Positions 52,715 to 64,000 of a stretch of 64,000 nt of DNA are shown in pieces. The DNA comes from Arthonia radiata (Eukaryota > Ascomycota > Arthoniomycetes > Arthoniales > Arthoniaceae). The DNA lies in contig PSQN01000001.1 in NCBI GenBank assembly GCA_002989075.1, positions 1,285,392 through 1,349,391 of the forward strand, read 5' to 3'. A model generated the notes under the pieces. It was given only the letters and a program-made list of their open reading frames with translations. It was not told the DNA's origin and made no database searches. The translations under genes and the position numbers were made by a program. Every line of letters starts with the position of its first letter. The stretch's first letter is position 1.

Positions 52715-54613
52715 CTACCCAGCATCGAGATGGTGACGCTCGTGTGTTTCCGCTGCGAAGCCAGGTATGACCTCGCCACAAATCGAGCACTCAAATTCTT
52801 GACTCCCGGGCGTCTCATCGCCTACTTCGTCCTCGTCAAGATCCTCCTCAATATCGTCATCGTCTTTGAAAAGCGAGACGGCGAAATCGGCATCATCCAC
52901 ACGTTCCACACCTTGAGCGTCTTCATCCACAATATTTTGTGGCGCTTTGAACATGTCAACATTTTCAGCAGAAGTGTCATTATCAGGCGATATTTTCGAA
53001 TCTTCCACACCTTCCTCTTCTTTCTCTTCTTCAGTGATCTGGAAGTCTTTGAGTACAGTCTCCTGCTTGCTGAACATCGACTGGATGTTTCGACCAACGG
53101 CGGCCTTAGAGTCTGAGCCAGTCTCCATCATGTCAGTTGCTGCGACGTTTACAAGGCTCAGGTTCCACCCATTCTTCTCAGGGTGCAGTTTCTTGAACAG
53201 CGGCATTAAGCTCTCTGAGACGAGCCGCTCGGCAAGCGCGTCCAAGTTGTCTTCGAGACTGAACACGAAGCTTGGCATCTGGCCTGTCCGAGAGATTCGC
53301 TTAAATGTTCGCGGCCGCGTCCCGTCTGCTCCCATGGGCAGTCTAGGACGCGTCGTCAATCGCAGCGTGTGCGGTCGCCCGATCCATATTCGCGAATGCT
53401 TCGCCGAAGAGCCTTCTTTGGTATCATGCTCATCGCTCTCCTCAGTCAAATCGACACGCATGCGATCAAGAAGGCGCGCAGACAGCGATACAAGCTCTTC
53501 GGTAAGCTGCTTCATGGTATCGAGTCTGATGTAGCTATCCTCGATCGAGATCTGACGAGGTACATTCTTCGCCTGCGCGACCTCGCTGTCATCAATGCCG
53601 TGCAGCAGGCCCCAGACCTTCGCGCCGATACCTTTCGGCTGTCCAGGGCCTGCCAGCATCTTCTCCAGCGTCTCTGGACTCAGTCCCTCCATCTTCCTAA
53701 CCATCTCCACAGTGACGGCTTCTTTACTTCCACCATACACCAGTCCAGTCTGGAAGTCCGCTGGCCGCCTCAGGACAGCCTCACGCACTTTCTGCGCACT
53801 CTTGAATCCAATCCACGGCACAGCACCGACATCAAGGCCGTCCATGAAACTCTGCACGTTATCCTCCAGCCTCGGCCCCGGCTCACACTCATACGGCGGC
53901 ACCAGCGTCGTCTGCCCGCGTGGCTTATGCACATTCCCCACCAGCTTCGACAACAGCCGATTCGTGCTCACGCCTACCGTACTCGTATACCCCATGTCCT
54001 CCTCCAGCCTATGCCGCAAATGCATCGCCAAATGACTCGCCACCAGCAGCCTCGTCGTCAACTCCGTCCGCTGAATCCCCAGCTTCCGCAGCCCGTCCGC
54101 CGGCCACACGTACCCCGCAAACCTCGCCGCGTCAAACGCAAACCCCTCCGTCGGATCATCCCTGCTGATCTGAAAATAAGAATTCCCTAAATCATGCCGA
54201 TTCAAACACCCCACGTTCGCCGCCACGATATCCGTCACATCCATCCACACCTCGTCAAACCCCAGGCGCTCCACCTTCCCGTTCCAACTGTAATTCCGCA
54301 AGAAGCGGTAAAGCGCTTTCGACGCGTCGCGGAAGGCCGTCAGGTCCTCGCCGAGCACGATGACGACGTCAGGGCACACGCGCCGGGCCTCGGTGATGAG
54401 CTGCAGTTTGTGGAGGCCGCGCCGGCGCGCCGCGTAGTTGCAGGTGACGATGATTTGCTTCTGCTGGATGGCGAGGGGTTGGGTTTTGAGGTCGGGGCGG
54501 GCGGCCTCGACGACGGAGGCGTAGAAGCAGTCGTAGTCGAAGTGGAGGAGGGTGCGGGTGTCGGTGCGGGGTTTGGTTGTGGTGGTGGGGCGGGTGGGGG
54601 TGAAGGGTGGCAT
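52715..54613 (-). CDS. Y-family translesion DNA polymerase, iota-like
   Basis: Error-prone polymerase that bypasses damaged bases. Single exon, 632 aa. Palm metal ligands are in LLHFDYDCFYASV (Asp26 region) and LGFDEVWMDVTD (Asp120-Glu121); the finger motif TCNYAARRRG and the little-finger approach GVSTNRLLSKLVGNVHKPRG are clear. A Rad1/Pol-kappa N-clasp is absent and there is no PAD, and the sequence resembles fungal Pol iota more than RAD30 (eta). The acidic C-terminal region ends with CSICGEVIPGFAAETHERHH, a UBZ-like ubiquitin-binding finger, suited to binding ubiquitinated PCNA. It is convergent with the GGPP synthase gene, the stops only about 90 bp apart. Confidence 0.85.
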   Translation of the reverse strand: MPPFTPTRPTTTTKPRTDTRTLLHFDYDCFYASVVEAARPDLKTQPLAIQQKQIIVTCNYAARRRGLHKLQLITEARRVCPDVVIVLGEDLTAFRDASKALYRFLRNYSWNGKVERLGFDEVWMDVTDIVAANVGCLNRHDLGNSYFQISRDDPTEGFAFDAARFAGYVWPADGLRKLGIQRTELTTRLLVASHLAMHLRHRLEEDMGYTSTVGVSTNRLLSKLVGNVHKPRGQTTLVPPYECEPGPRLEDNVQSFMDGLDVGAVPWIGFKSAQKVREAVLRRPADFQTGLVYGGSKEAVTVEMVRKMEGLSPETLEKMLAGPGQPKGIGAKVWGLLHGIDDSEVAQAKNVPRQISIEDSYIRLDTMKQLTEELVSLSARLLDRMRVDLTEESDEHDTKEGSSAKHSRIWIGRPHTLRLTTRPRLPMGADGTRPRTFKRISRTGQMPSFVFSLEDNLDALAERLVSESLMPLFKKLHPEKNGWNLSLVNVAATDMMETGSDSKAAVGRNIQSMFSKQETVLKDFQITEEEKEEEGVEDSKISPDNDTSAENVDMFKAPQNIVDEDAQGVERVDDADFAVSLFKDDDDIEEDLDEDEVGDETPGSQEFECSICGEVIPGFAAETHERHHLDAG

Positions 54614-55147
54614 GATGGGTTGGTGGGTAGTGGGTAGATTGACTTGACAGATGAATATATGATTCTACGTCTGCGTGCCGTCGTTTGTTTTATTCGTCGC
54701 GAAGAGTGAAGTGACGGTCTTGAAGTTGCTGTTGTATGTCTGCTAGCGTGTCAAATGGGCGTGGGTGGCGAGTACCCGTTCACCGCGTCGTTGATTAATG
54801 TCTACACATAGCACATCGGTCTTACGAGAGGACTCTTAGTCCACCGCTTATCATCCGCGTACAAAGCACCGCAAGAGGTTGCAACCATGAGATGAAGACA
54901 GATGATACAAAAGCTCAGAAGTGAATGATCGCAGGGTTGATGCTGCCCTAATCAAGATGTCAACCAGGGTCGGCGAAATACCTCCTTTTCGTTGATTCCT
55001 CTGCTCCTCACGTTCAACCTTATGATGAATTTGGGACAAGCGTGCCAAAGGCTGCAAGTTATGAAAAATACCGTAGCAAAGGCAGCTTTAACCTACTGCA
55101 GTTTCTCATCAACGCAGCGATCGTAAAATCTCATTTCCCATCACTAA
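54614..55147. other. Intergenic, polymerase promoter and HSE1 3' flank
   Basis: No supported coding sequence between two minus-strand genes. Confidence 0.4.
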
Positions 55148-57405
<2,258 letters not shown>

Positions 57406-57831
57406 GGGAGGCACGAGTTGTTCGAGGTGGCGTGAAGATGCAGTGGGTCGCGGAGGTATTCACAAGCGTTCAGACGCGCTGAAGCTCACTTGCAGGACAC
57501 TGTGGAGGGAGATTGATGCAGAAGGCTTCCATTCAATAGAGTAGCTGCCTCCAGACACACACGTGCACACCTGTCGCTGCGGATGACCTCATGTGGCTCG
57601 TGCATCTGCCAAGCCACACTACTCATCTTCACTCAATTCGCGTGCTCCTTCCTCACGTCGCATCGATTAGATACATAAAACCGCTATGATTGTGCAGTAA
57701 TTCTATGCTGCCATCACATGGCTGGGGTTTACACATTAATGTTTGACTGACCATACGTAAGATGGTCAAGTAGCCGGAAATATGCATCGAGCCTCCTCTT
57801 TCCACAGAGCGTGCCGTCTCAGCCTACATGT
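57406..57831. other. Intergenic, HSE1 promoter
   Basis: No supported coding sequence; holds the HSE1 promoter and the 3' flank of the UNC93-like gene. Confidence 0.4.
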
Positions 57832-59656
57832 TTACGCGTCGGACACGATTTCCTTCTCATCCTGACTGCCAAACCAGCCGCTCTTCTCTCGCAGCACGTG
57901 CTCCGGAATGACTGCTCCCTCCTCGCCTGGTTGAAAATAGCACGACTCTCGGATTTGACTGATTCCAATCCAGTACAGCACGACGATACCCGTTGCATAC
58001 AACGCCAGGATGCCGCCGGCGAAATGGACGTACTGAATTCTTTTTGCATCCAGACCGAAGCCAATTGCTTCTCCAGCTGCCAGTACACCCCGCCAGACCC
58101 CCATGTAATGTGACAATTTCACAGGAGAGTTTGTCAAAGCCCCTATGAAGTATGGCACCAAGTACGTCCACAAGACCTGAGTTGGCATGGTCAGTTTCCC
58201 GTTCGAGGTCTAATGAGCCATACGTTTTCGTAGCAGAACGTACCGAGCAGACCCAGATCAAAACGAACATTGTCATCACTCGGCCAAATTGTGGATCTTT
58301 CCAGTCCAGGACTGCTTCAGGCGGCGTTGAGCGATCCACGTTCGACACTCGCAGCTTTTGATCGTTAGCTACGACCCCGCTCGCAAGACGGGAATACGTA
58401 CGATCTCTGCGGTCCACGTACCGAGCAGTGGCACGGCAACCAGGGTCAGACCAGCCAGTGACCTGAATCTCCGTGTCCAACGTGGATGGTCGAGAATGTA
58501 CTGAAGACCGTACCCGCAAGGTATTTGTGCGACGACTGCAGCTAAAGGACATAGCGAGCGCGCTCTTAGATTGTTTTGAAAGACTACCCATTGATTTTAG
58601 CGCCAGGCTGGACCCCTAATGTTATGCTATACTCACCATTAATTGATCCGTCGTAGATAAAAAATGCACCAGCGGGAAGAAATGCTGGAAGCATGGCCAG
58701 AACCTTCCAATCTCTCAATGTGTTCAAGTTCGCTTTGATTTCATCTCGAAAACTCCGGGCTTTGTCGATCGCAACAACGGAGCCGTCTGACCTACGGAGA
58801 TCTTCTGGACGCTTGAGCAGCAATGCTAAGCACGCTGCACAGCTCATGATGACGAGGATGATCACGTAGAACGTGCGAGGTACGCCTCCTTGAGCTGCGT
58901 TGTCTCTGTTCAAAAGGACGGGCAGCTTGTATACGTCAGCAGCATGTCAAACAAGACCAAGAGTCAAACTTACGATACCGCAGCTGACCGAGCCGAGAGC
59001 CATCAGGTTGATCCTTATTCTGTCATCACCAGTCCAAGCTGGGAGCATAGGGTAGGCATCAACTCACTGCGTGGCGATGTACTTGCCTTTGTTCTTCTCT
59101 TCTGGATACGAGACTGAAATATACCCTGAGGTGATGAACACCATGCCGGCGCCAACTCCAATGACTGCGCCCGCTTGCAACCATTATCAGTATGCGCTGG
59201 TGAAGCGTTCAAAGTCTCATACCTGTTAAGGGCAAAGCCTGATGACCCGTCTCTTCGAAGTACCACAAACTGGCGACGTAGAATGCATATGTGGCCACAC
59301 CTGCTGACAGTGTTGGCCCCGGCCCAAGAGCGTTCAGAAAAGTTCCGCCGAAGCACGAGGAGAAGAACCAGATTGAGCTTCTAGTCTCTTATGTAAGCAA
59401 GTTTTCCGGTTAAAAATTGAACACTCACAGGATGGCGTTGGTCGTTTGCACCACTTGAGCAGACTCTGGCCTACCACCTCCGGCTCCCAATCTGAACGTT
59501 GTCAGTCACGAGCGCGTCAGGATTGAGGCTCACCGATACCCACAAATTCAACGAGGCGAAGACGCCTGATGAGAAGGCCACGCAGATGCCAGCAATGACG
59601 TTTTGGATGAATGGATCACGGATCCCGGCCGCATAAGACCGTCGTGAGTTGAACAT
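57832..59656 (-). CDS. UNC93-like (DUF895) MFS membrane protein
   Basis: Multi-pass membrane protein of the UNC93-like branch of the MFS; substrate unknown. Nine exons: 59656-59544, 59491-59429, 59380-59223, 59173-59068, 59019-58974, 58925-58637, 58541-58402, 58354-58244 and 58176-57832. The model closes in frame at 456 aa with introns of 47-95 bp. Landmarks are ASLNLLGAGGGRPESAQVV, SSIWFFSSCFGGTFLNALGP, TSGYISVSYPEEKNKGKYIA, YILDHPRWTRR and the closing MGVWRGVLAAGEAIGFGLDA. The small exon at 59019-58974 and the CAAG acceptor at 58926 were picked to keep frame and have CTGAC/CTAAC branch sites. The N-terminal start is the least certain part. Confidence 0.82.
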
Positions 59657-62600
59657 GCTATCTGAGGTCAAACTATTGCAAATGGGCAGCATTGGTGTGT
59701 GTGAGCTTGACACTGAATGGTCTGTATGGTTTCCATCAGTCCGCAGGTCAGTCGCACGATGGACGACCTTGAAGTATTGAGTGGTATCGTCACAGCCAAG
59801 GATCACGGCCAAGGAATGTTGAGAGCTCGTCGGAATCTTGACGGCTTCTCATGCCGCAAGCCATGTCCACCCACACCTCGAAGCCGTATCCATTCACTGA
59901 CATTTGCTCGGGCGAAGCAGCCTGCATCGAAGCGACAGTCAGGCATAGCAGACTCTACACATGGCTTGGCCTAGATTCGGAAGGAACATAAATGATGGAC
60001 GGTATTGTGTAGCCACGAGCCGCAAGTCTGACAGCTCATGCTTCCCCACATCCCCTGTGATTGATGGATTTATTGTTCGGAGTCGAATGCTCCGACCCCA
60101 CATGGGGATAATAGGCGGTTAGTTACAGCTATTAATGCCACTTTGACGCGATCGTAGATACTTCTTTCAGCCCCAAAGTCACACGCCACCGGGTGTTGCA
60201 CGATGTTAACAGACTTTACGCTCGACGCTGAGGCATCTGACACGCACAGTAACACGGTGGCGTTGGCGAAGACGAATAGAAAGGTTTTGTTGTTGTTCTG
60301 AGACGGGCGGCTCTGCCAAAGCGACCATGCGCCATCTCAAAAACACTGTGGGGACGACAACGATGCTCAGCAACAGGCTGCTTCAGCTCTGACGAGCCTT
60401 CGACATCCCAAACCTGAAGACACACGCCGTCTAAGACGCCATCGTCACCGACTCTCAAGCTCGCTGCGCAAATGTGAGTATTAAGCTCAGGCGCACTTGC
60501 CATAACTATGTGAACCCCGGCAAGCACCAGTTCTTGTGTTTAGGCATTGCTCACGCTGCTGTTGCAGCGAAAGACTAAGCAGACAATATCTCTGGGAGTT
60601 TCAGTCATCGATGCCAAGGGGGGACTGCCCGAAGCCGAAGCAGTTTTCGTCACACCGAACACCCTTGCCGCGGCGTGTAACACACCACACATCAGCCGCT
60701 AGCCGCGTTCTGTGTAACAGCAAACATTGACTTCGAGTGCAATCGTCCAAAGATGCTCAGCTGCTCGACGACCAATGTGGAGAACTTGCGGAGTCAATGT
60801 CCATGCCAGGCAGGAGCTTCAAGACCGGCATGATGCATCGTCGATGTCTGCATATCTGTCATGCAACGGTCTATCTGCTGGTCAGAAGATGGCACTGTTG
60901 AGTGTCAATTACCACCGACGTCAGATGGCTGCGTCCAGGCTCTTATGAAAGCTTGAGAGCTCGATCTGAAGCGGTCGCTTCACCTGAGCCACCGTATGGC
61001 ACTGACTGTTGGCATAATATGCGATTGCAGGATGAAAGGCGCATGCTCGCCGTGGCTGCTCATGCTAGCACCACATCGACACGCCGCAAACACGCCTTTA
61101 TAACGCTCACCGTAAAGTCAGAGATCTTGCCGCGTTCAGCTATCGCGTGACCGATTAACGCCAACATCAGTGCCTTTTCATGCAGACAACAAGACGAATG
61201 CCTCCACTTTGAGGTTCGATAAGAGCCGTTTCTTCCCACTGGAAGTAGAGACACTCTGAGTTCAACCTATCACTGATACAAGCATGCTCAACCACTCTTG
61301 AGAAATTCAGTAGCTATTCCAACAAATGAGACGCGCAGATAGCACACTTACACCGTCTGTCATCGAAATTACGCCCAGGTCATGAGATTGCGTTCAAGGC
61401 CATTCGCTTGTAATTTGAAGGTCCCAAGACCGACGACTAAAGCCGATCACCCTCCTCTTTCTGTCACATCACTGCCCACGTCTTTTCACCATCGCATCCT
61501 CCTCACTAACGATCCTTCACTTCACATCTCCTGTAGCCCGCTCCCTTTCCCCCACCTACCAAATATTTTCCCTCCCTGCCGCTCTTGATATGGTCACCCG
61601 CCAAAGCTCCCCCTGCATCCTCGCATTATTCTCCACCACCCTCCGCTATTGCGAGTATTCATTAATGACCGCTGTTCTTCCGTGAACTCCCGCCAACCGT
61701 CCTCCCGAACCAGCGCTCCGTTTTCGACACCGCTACACACCTCGCACACCTCCCATCGCCGCCGAATGCGCTCACACCACTCGAAGGCGATTAGTCCCAC
61801 CTCTGATCTAGACGCAGTATATATTGCGTACTCTTTCAGCGGTCATCTCGTGCATCGCTGCGTGACCGCCTGGGTCTAAAACCTCATCACCCAAACGCAA
61901 CAAGCCCATCCAATCTGTGCTCGCCGATCCCTGGCCGTCGATACCAACGAACCGCATCATATCGAGCGTAGTAACATTGGCATTGCGGTAGTACACTCCG
62001 TTACCTTGATACATGACGGTGACTTGCAGTTCCTTTGCCCTGCATATACTGTGCGCCTGCTTTAACGCAAGCCTCGCAAATCAACAGGTCTGTTCCTTTT
62101 CCCATAGATCGTAGCAGGGAAGTCAAAATCGTTACACGCTGCGGATATTGCGGCGCCCAGGCGTCTTTTGGAGCAGTCGCAGTGGTAGTGGTAGAGCGGC
62201 GGAGAACGGAGTGAGGTGCGAGTGGGACCAGTAAAGCGGGGGCGTGGTGATGGGCATATCCATGGTGTAGCCGTGGCTAGTAGGAGGGGATAGTGGGATG
62301 TTGAGGTAATTGGCGTGAGACTGGCGTCCGAAAGGGAAAGATGGTGAGGAGTGAGATTGGTCGGACGGCGAGGGCATGTGAGAGGGGCGAAAGTAGATGA
62401 GAAACCAATACATGGCAACATGGCGAAAAAGGCGAGAGGCTTGAGCCATAATGCGAGACTCACAGAACGCAAAGCGCGAAGGGATGGGGTGCGGAGAGAG
62501 GGCGGAGTGCTAGCGAGAGGTAGGGAAACTGTTAGCGACGGTTGGATACGCTCAGAGATGCAAGCAGGGGTGCAGGACCATTAGGGGCATCGTAAGGACT

Positions 62601-63497
62601 ACAGCGAGTACGTTTCAGACCAGGTGCAGAGCAGTCAGCGTTGAGCACACACGCACTGCTAGCCTCCCTTGCCGGCATCAAGGCCATCATGCGTACCACA
62701 GCGGGGACGGTCCAGAGTCGATACAGTGTCGTCGCCGGTCCGCATGCACACGGTCTGCCCGCCCTTGTCTTGCATCAAAGGCACGAGAATATATTTAACG
62801 GGTTTCATTGAGCGCTGAGCACTACAAACCTCAAGGCGTCATGGCCGAGGTGTTTACCCTCCATGCAGCGGCACCGCTGGAAAACGCCTTCTCGCTATCG
62901 CCTGTCCACCGTTACCGTGCTGCTGTGCGAACGCTGTGCAGAAGGCGTATAGAAGGCGTGCAAAAGGCGTGCAAAAGGTTGGCCAAGCCAGTCCAGTCCG
63001 CATCACGCATCCTTGCACCGTCCATGAATCCCCCACCAGAATCAAACCCGCCAGAATGTCTGTCCATGCCTCCACTCCTCCGCGAGCGAACGATTCATGC
63101 GAGGCGATCACGACGAAGTGTGCTAAAACAAAAGAGAAGTGAAGTGAAGTGCGCCGCTTACCGTTGGACAAGAGCGCCGTGCTGGACTCGTCAGAGTCCG
63201 TATGTCCGTTGATTGTGTGGTGGCCAGTGGTGGTGTGTACGCCGGTCATGTAAGGGGCCGTCGATGAAAGGCCGTGGGTGTACTGTTCAGAATCGTCGTC
63301 GTAAATCGTACAGTGAACTGGTGGAAGAGAATTGAAGTTGTTGTGAGACAAGCTACACGTCAATCGACGTATGGTGTCTCTGCGAATGAGTATGCATCGG
63401 TATCGACACCTTCCAAGCCTGTGCGGCTCACGCCGGAGTCGGGGCTGTCCGTTTGTAACGTGCCTTGTCTACTCTGATTAGCGTGGAAGAAGTGCCG
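59657..63497. other. Long interval without a supported gene
   Basis: About 3.8 kb, the largest gap in the window. Many short ORFs on both strands but none with recognisable domains; overlapping minus-strand ORFs at 61808-62472 could be joined only by guesswork. A small tandem repeat is at 62941-62978. No RNA gene or transposon ends were recognised. Confidence 0.4.
62941..62978. repeat. Short tandem repeat, about 11-12 bp unit
   Basis: Three to four copies of a unit of the form AAGGCGTGCAA or its variant AAGGCGTATAG in tandem, in noncoding DNA. Confidence 0.6.
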
Positions 63498-64000
63498 CTA
63501 GTTGCCGCGCTCACGCTTCTCCTGCTGCTTTGCTTTGCGAGCCGCGCGAACAAGCTCGGAGAGATGGTTGAGTGGGCTCGCCATCTGGATGAACGGGTGC
63601 TGGATACGCCAGAGTCAGTGTTGTGATACGCAATGTATACATTGATCACTCACCTTGAGGAGATCATGAGCGCTGGCACGCTTCTCCGGGTCGACTTTCA
63701 AGCTCAGATCCAAGAAGTCCTTGAACGTCGGACTGAGTTGGTCAGCGCTCTTGATCTGAGGGGTGCCCACAGTCGCGATCAGGTACAGCGCCCGCAGCGG
63801 ACTCTCCGTGAGATATGGCGGCTCGCCCTCGACCATTTCGATGGCCATGATGCCCAGTGACCAAATGTCGACCTTGCGGCCGTATTCTTTGCGGTTCACG
63901 ACTTCGGGTGCCATCCAGTATGGTGTGCCGACCATGGTCGTGCGCTTGGTCTGTGAGTCGTGGAGCTCTGCCACGAACCCGAAATCAGTCAGCTTGATGT
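63498..64000 (-). CDS. Ste20/PAK-type protein kinase (C-terminal part)
   Basis: C-terminal part of a p21-activated serine/threonine kinase; the rest lies beyond the right edge. Exons are 64000-63654 and 63599-63498 (intron 63600-63653, GTGAGT..ATCCAG). Visible are kinase subdomain [15 protein letters not shown], the activation segment [38 protein letters not shown], and the end of the catalytic domain [17 protein letters not shown] short basic tail ends [10 protein letters not shown]. The [12 protein letters not shown] loop and [12 protein letters not shown] are Ste20-like rather than Cla4-like, so coupling to Cdc42/Rac and MAP kinase cascades is likely. The CRIB domain, if present, is outside the window. 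Confidence 0.9.

Noticed and set aside
61808-62472. Overlapping minus-strand ORFs suggestive of a spliced gene
   Set aside because: Several incompatible intron choices join them, none giving a recognisable product; too uncertain to list as a gene.

Overview
The window is nuclear DNA from a filamentous ascomycete (Pezizomycotina; the gene content best fits Dothideomycetes, but that rank is inferred from remembered family resemblance). Support comes from short introns (mostly 43-100 bp) with GT..AG ends and CTAAC/CTGAC-like branch sites, fungal-specific families (NsdD-type GATA factor, KP4-like and other small secreted proteins, GPI-type cupredoxin, fungal SLATT protein, group I G-alpha) and one transposon relic with the C-to-T wear expected of repeat-induced point mutation (RIP). 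About 21 protein genes can be supported, many with exon structures that close exactly in frame.

Layout. 1-1.5 kb: 3'-truncated NsdD-like GATA factor (-), preceded by about 3 kb without a gene. 4.5-7.6 kb: peroxisomal-type carrier (-) and HMG-CoA lyase (-); the lyase shares a short divergent promoter with DPH1 (+, 7.8-9.4 kb). 10.2-13.8 kb: large SNF2 ATPase (-). 14.3-15.6 kb: RCC1-like protein (+). 15.9-16.9 kb: secreted cupredoxin (-). 19.5-21.4 kb: two small secreted cysteine-bearing proteins, one KP4-like. 22.47-23.46 kb: a 976-bp foldback element with a perfect 9-bp target duplication. 23.6-27.5 kb: two different MFS sugar-transporter genes. 28.1-29.5 kb: MetE-like protein. 30.5-32.5 kb: BCS1-like AAA ATPase. 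33.5-36.0 kb: LIM protein. 37.3-38.5 kb: group I G-alpha. 39.5-43.1 kb: C2-domain phosphatidylserine decarboxylase. 44.4-45.7 kb: SLATT membrane protein (-). 46.8-47.0 kb: possible 70-residue Cys-rich protein (-). 48.0-49.2 kb: C2H2 factor. 51.4-52.6 kb: GGPP synthase, convergent with a Y-family polymerase (-, to 54.6 kb). 55.1-57.4 kb: ESCRT-0 subunit HSE1 (-). 57.8-59.7 kb: UNC93-like transporter (-). 63.5-64 kb: 3' end of a Ste20/PAK kinase (-).

How the genes relate. Most are single housekeeping or signalling genes with no common pathway. Two local themes stand out. First, the carrier of peroxisomal type sits beside an HMG-CoA lyase that carries both a mitochondrial-like N terminus and a C-terminal AKL peroxisomal signal. 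Second, the 19-27.5 kb stretch looks accessory: small secreted proteins, a RIP-worn element and two nutrient transporters, with low gene density. The most distinctive non-genic object is the foldback element. I saw no CRISPR array and no convincing tRNA or rRNA gene.
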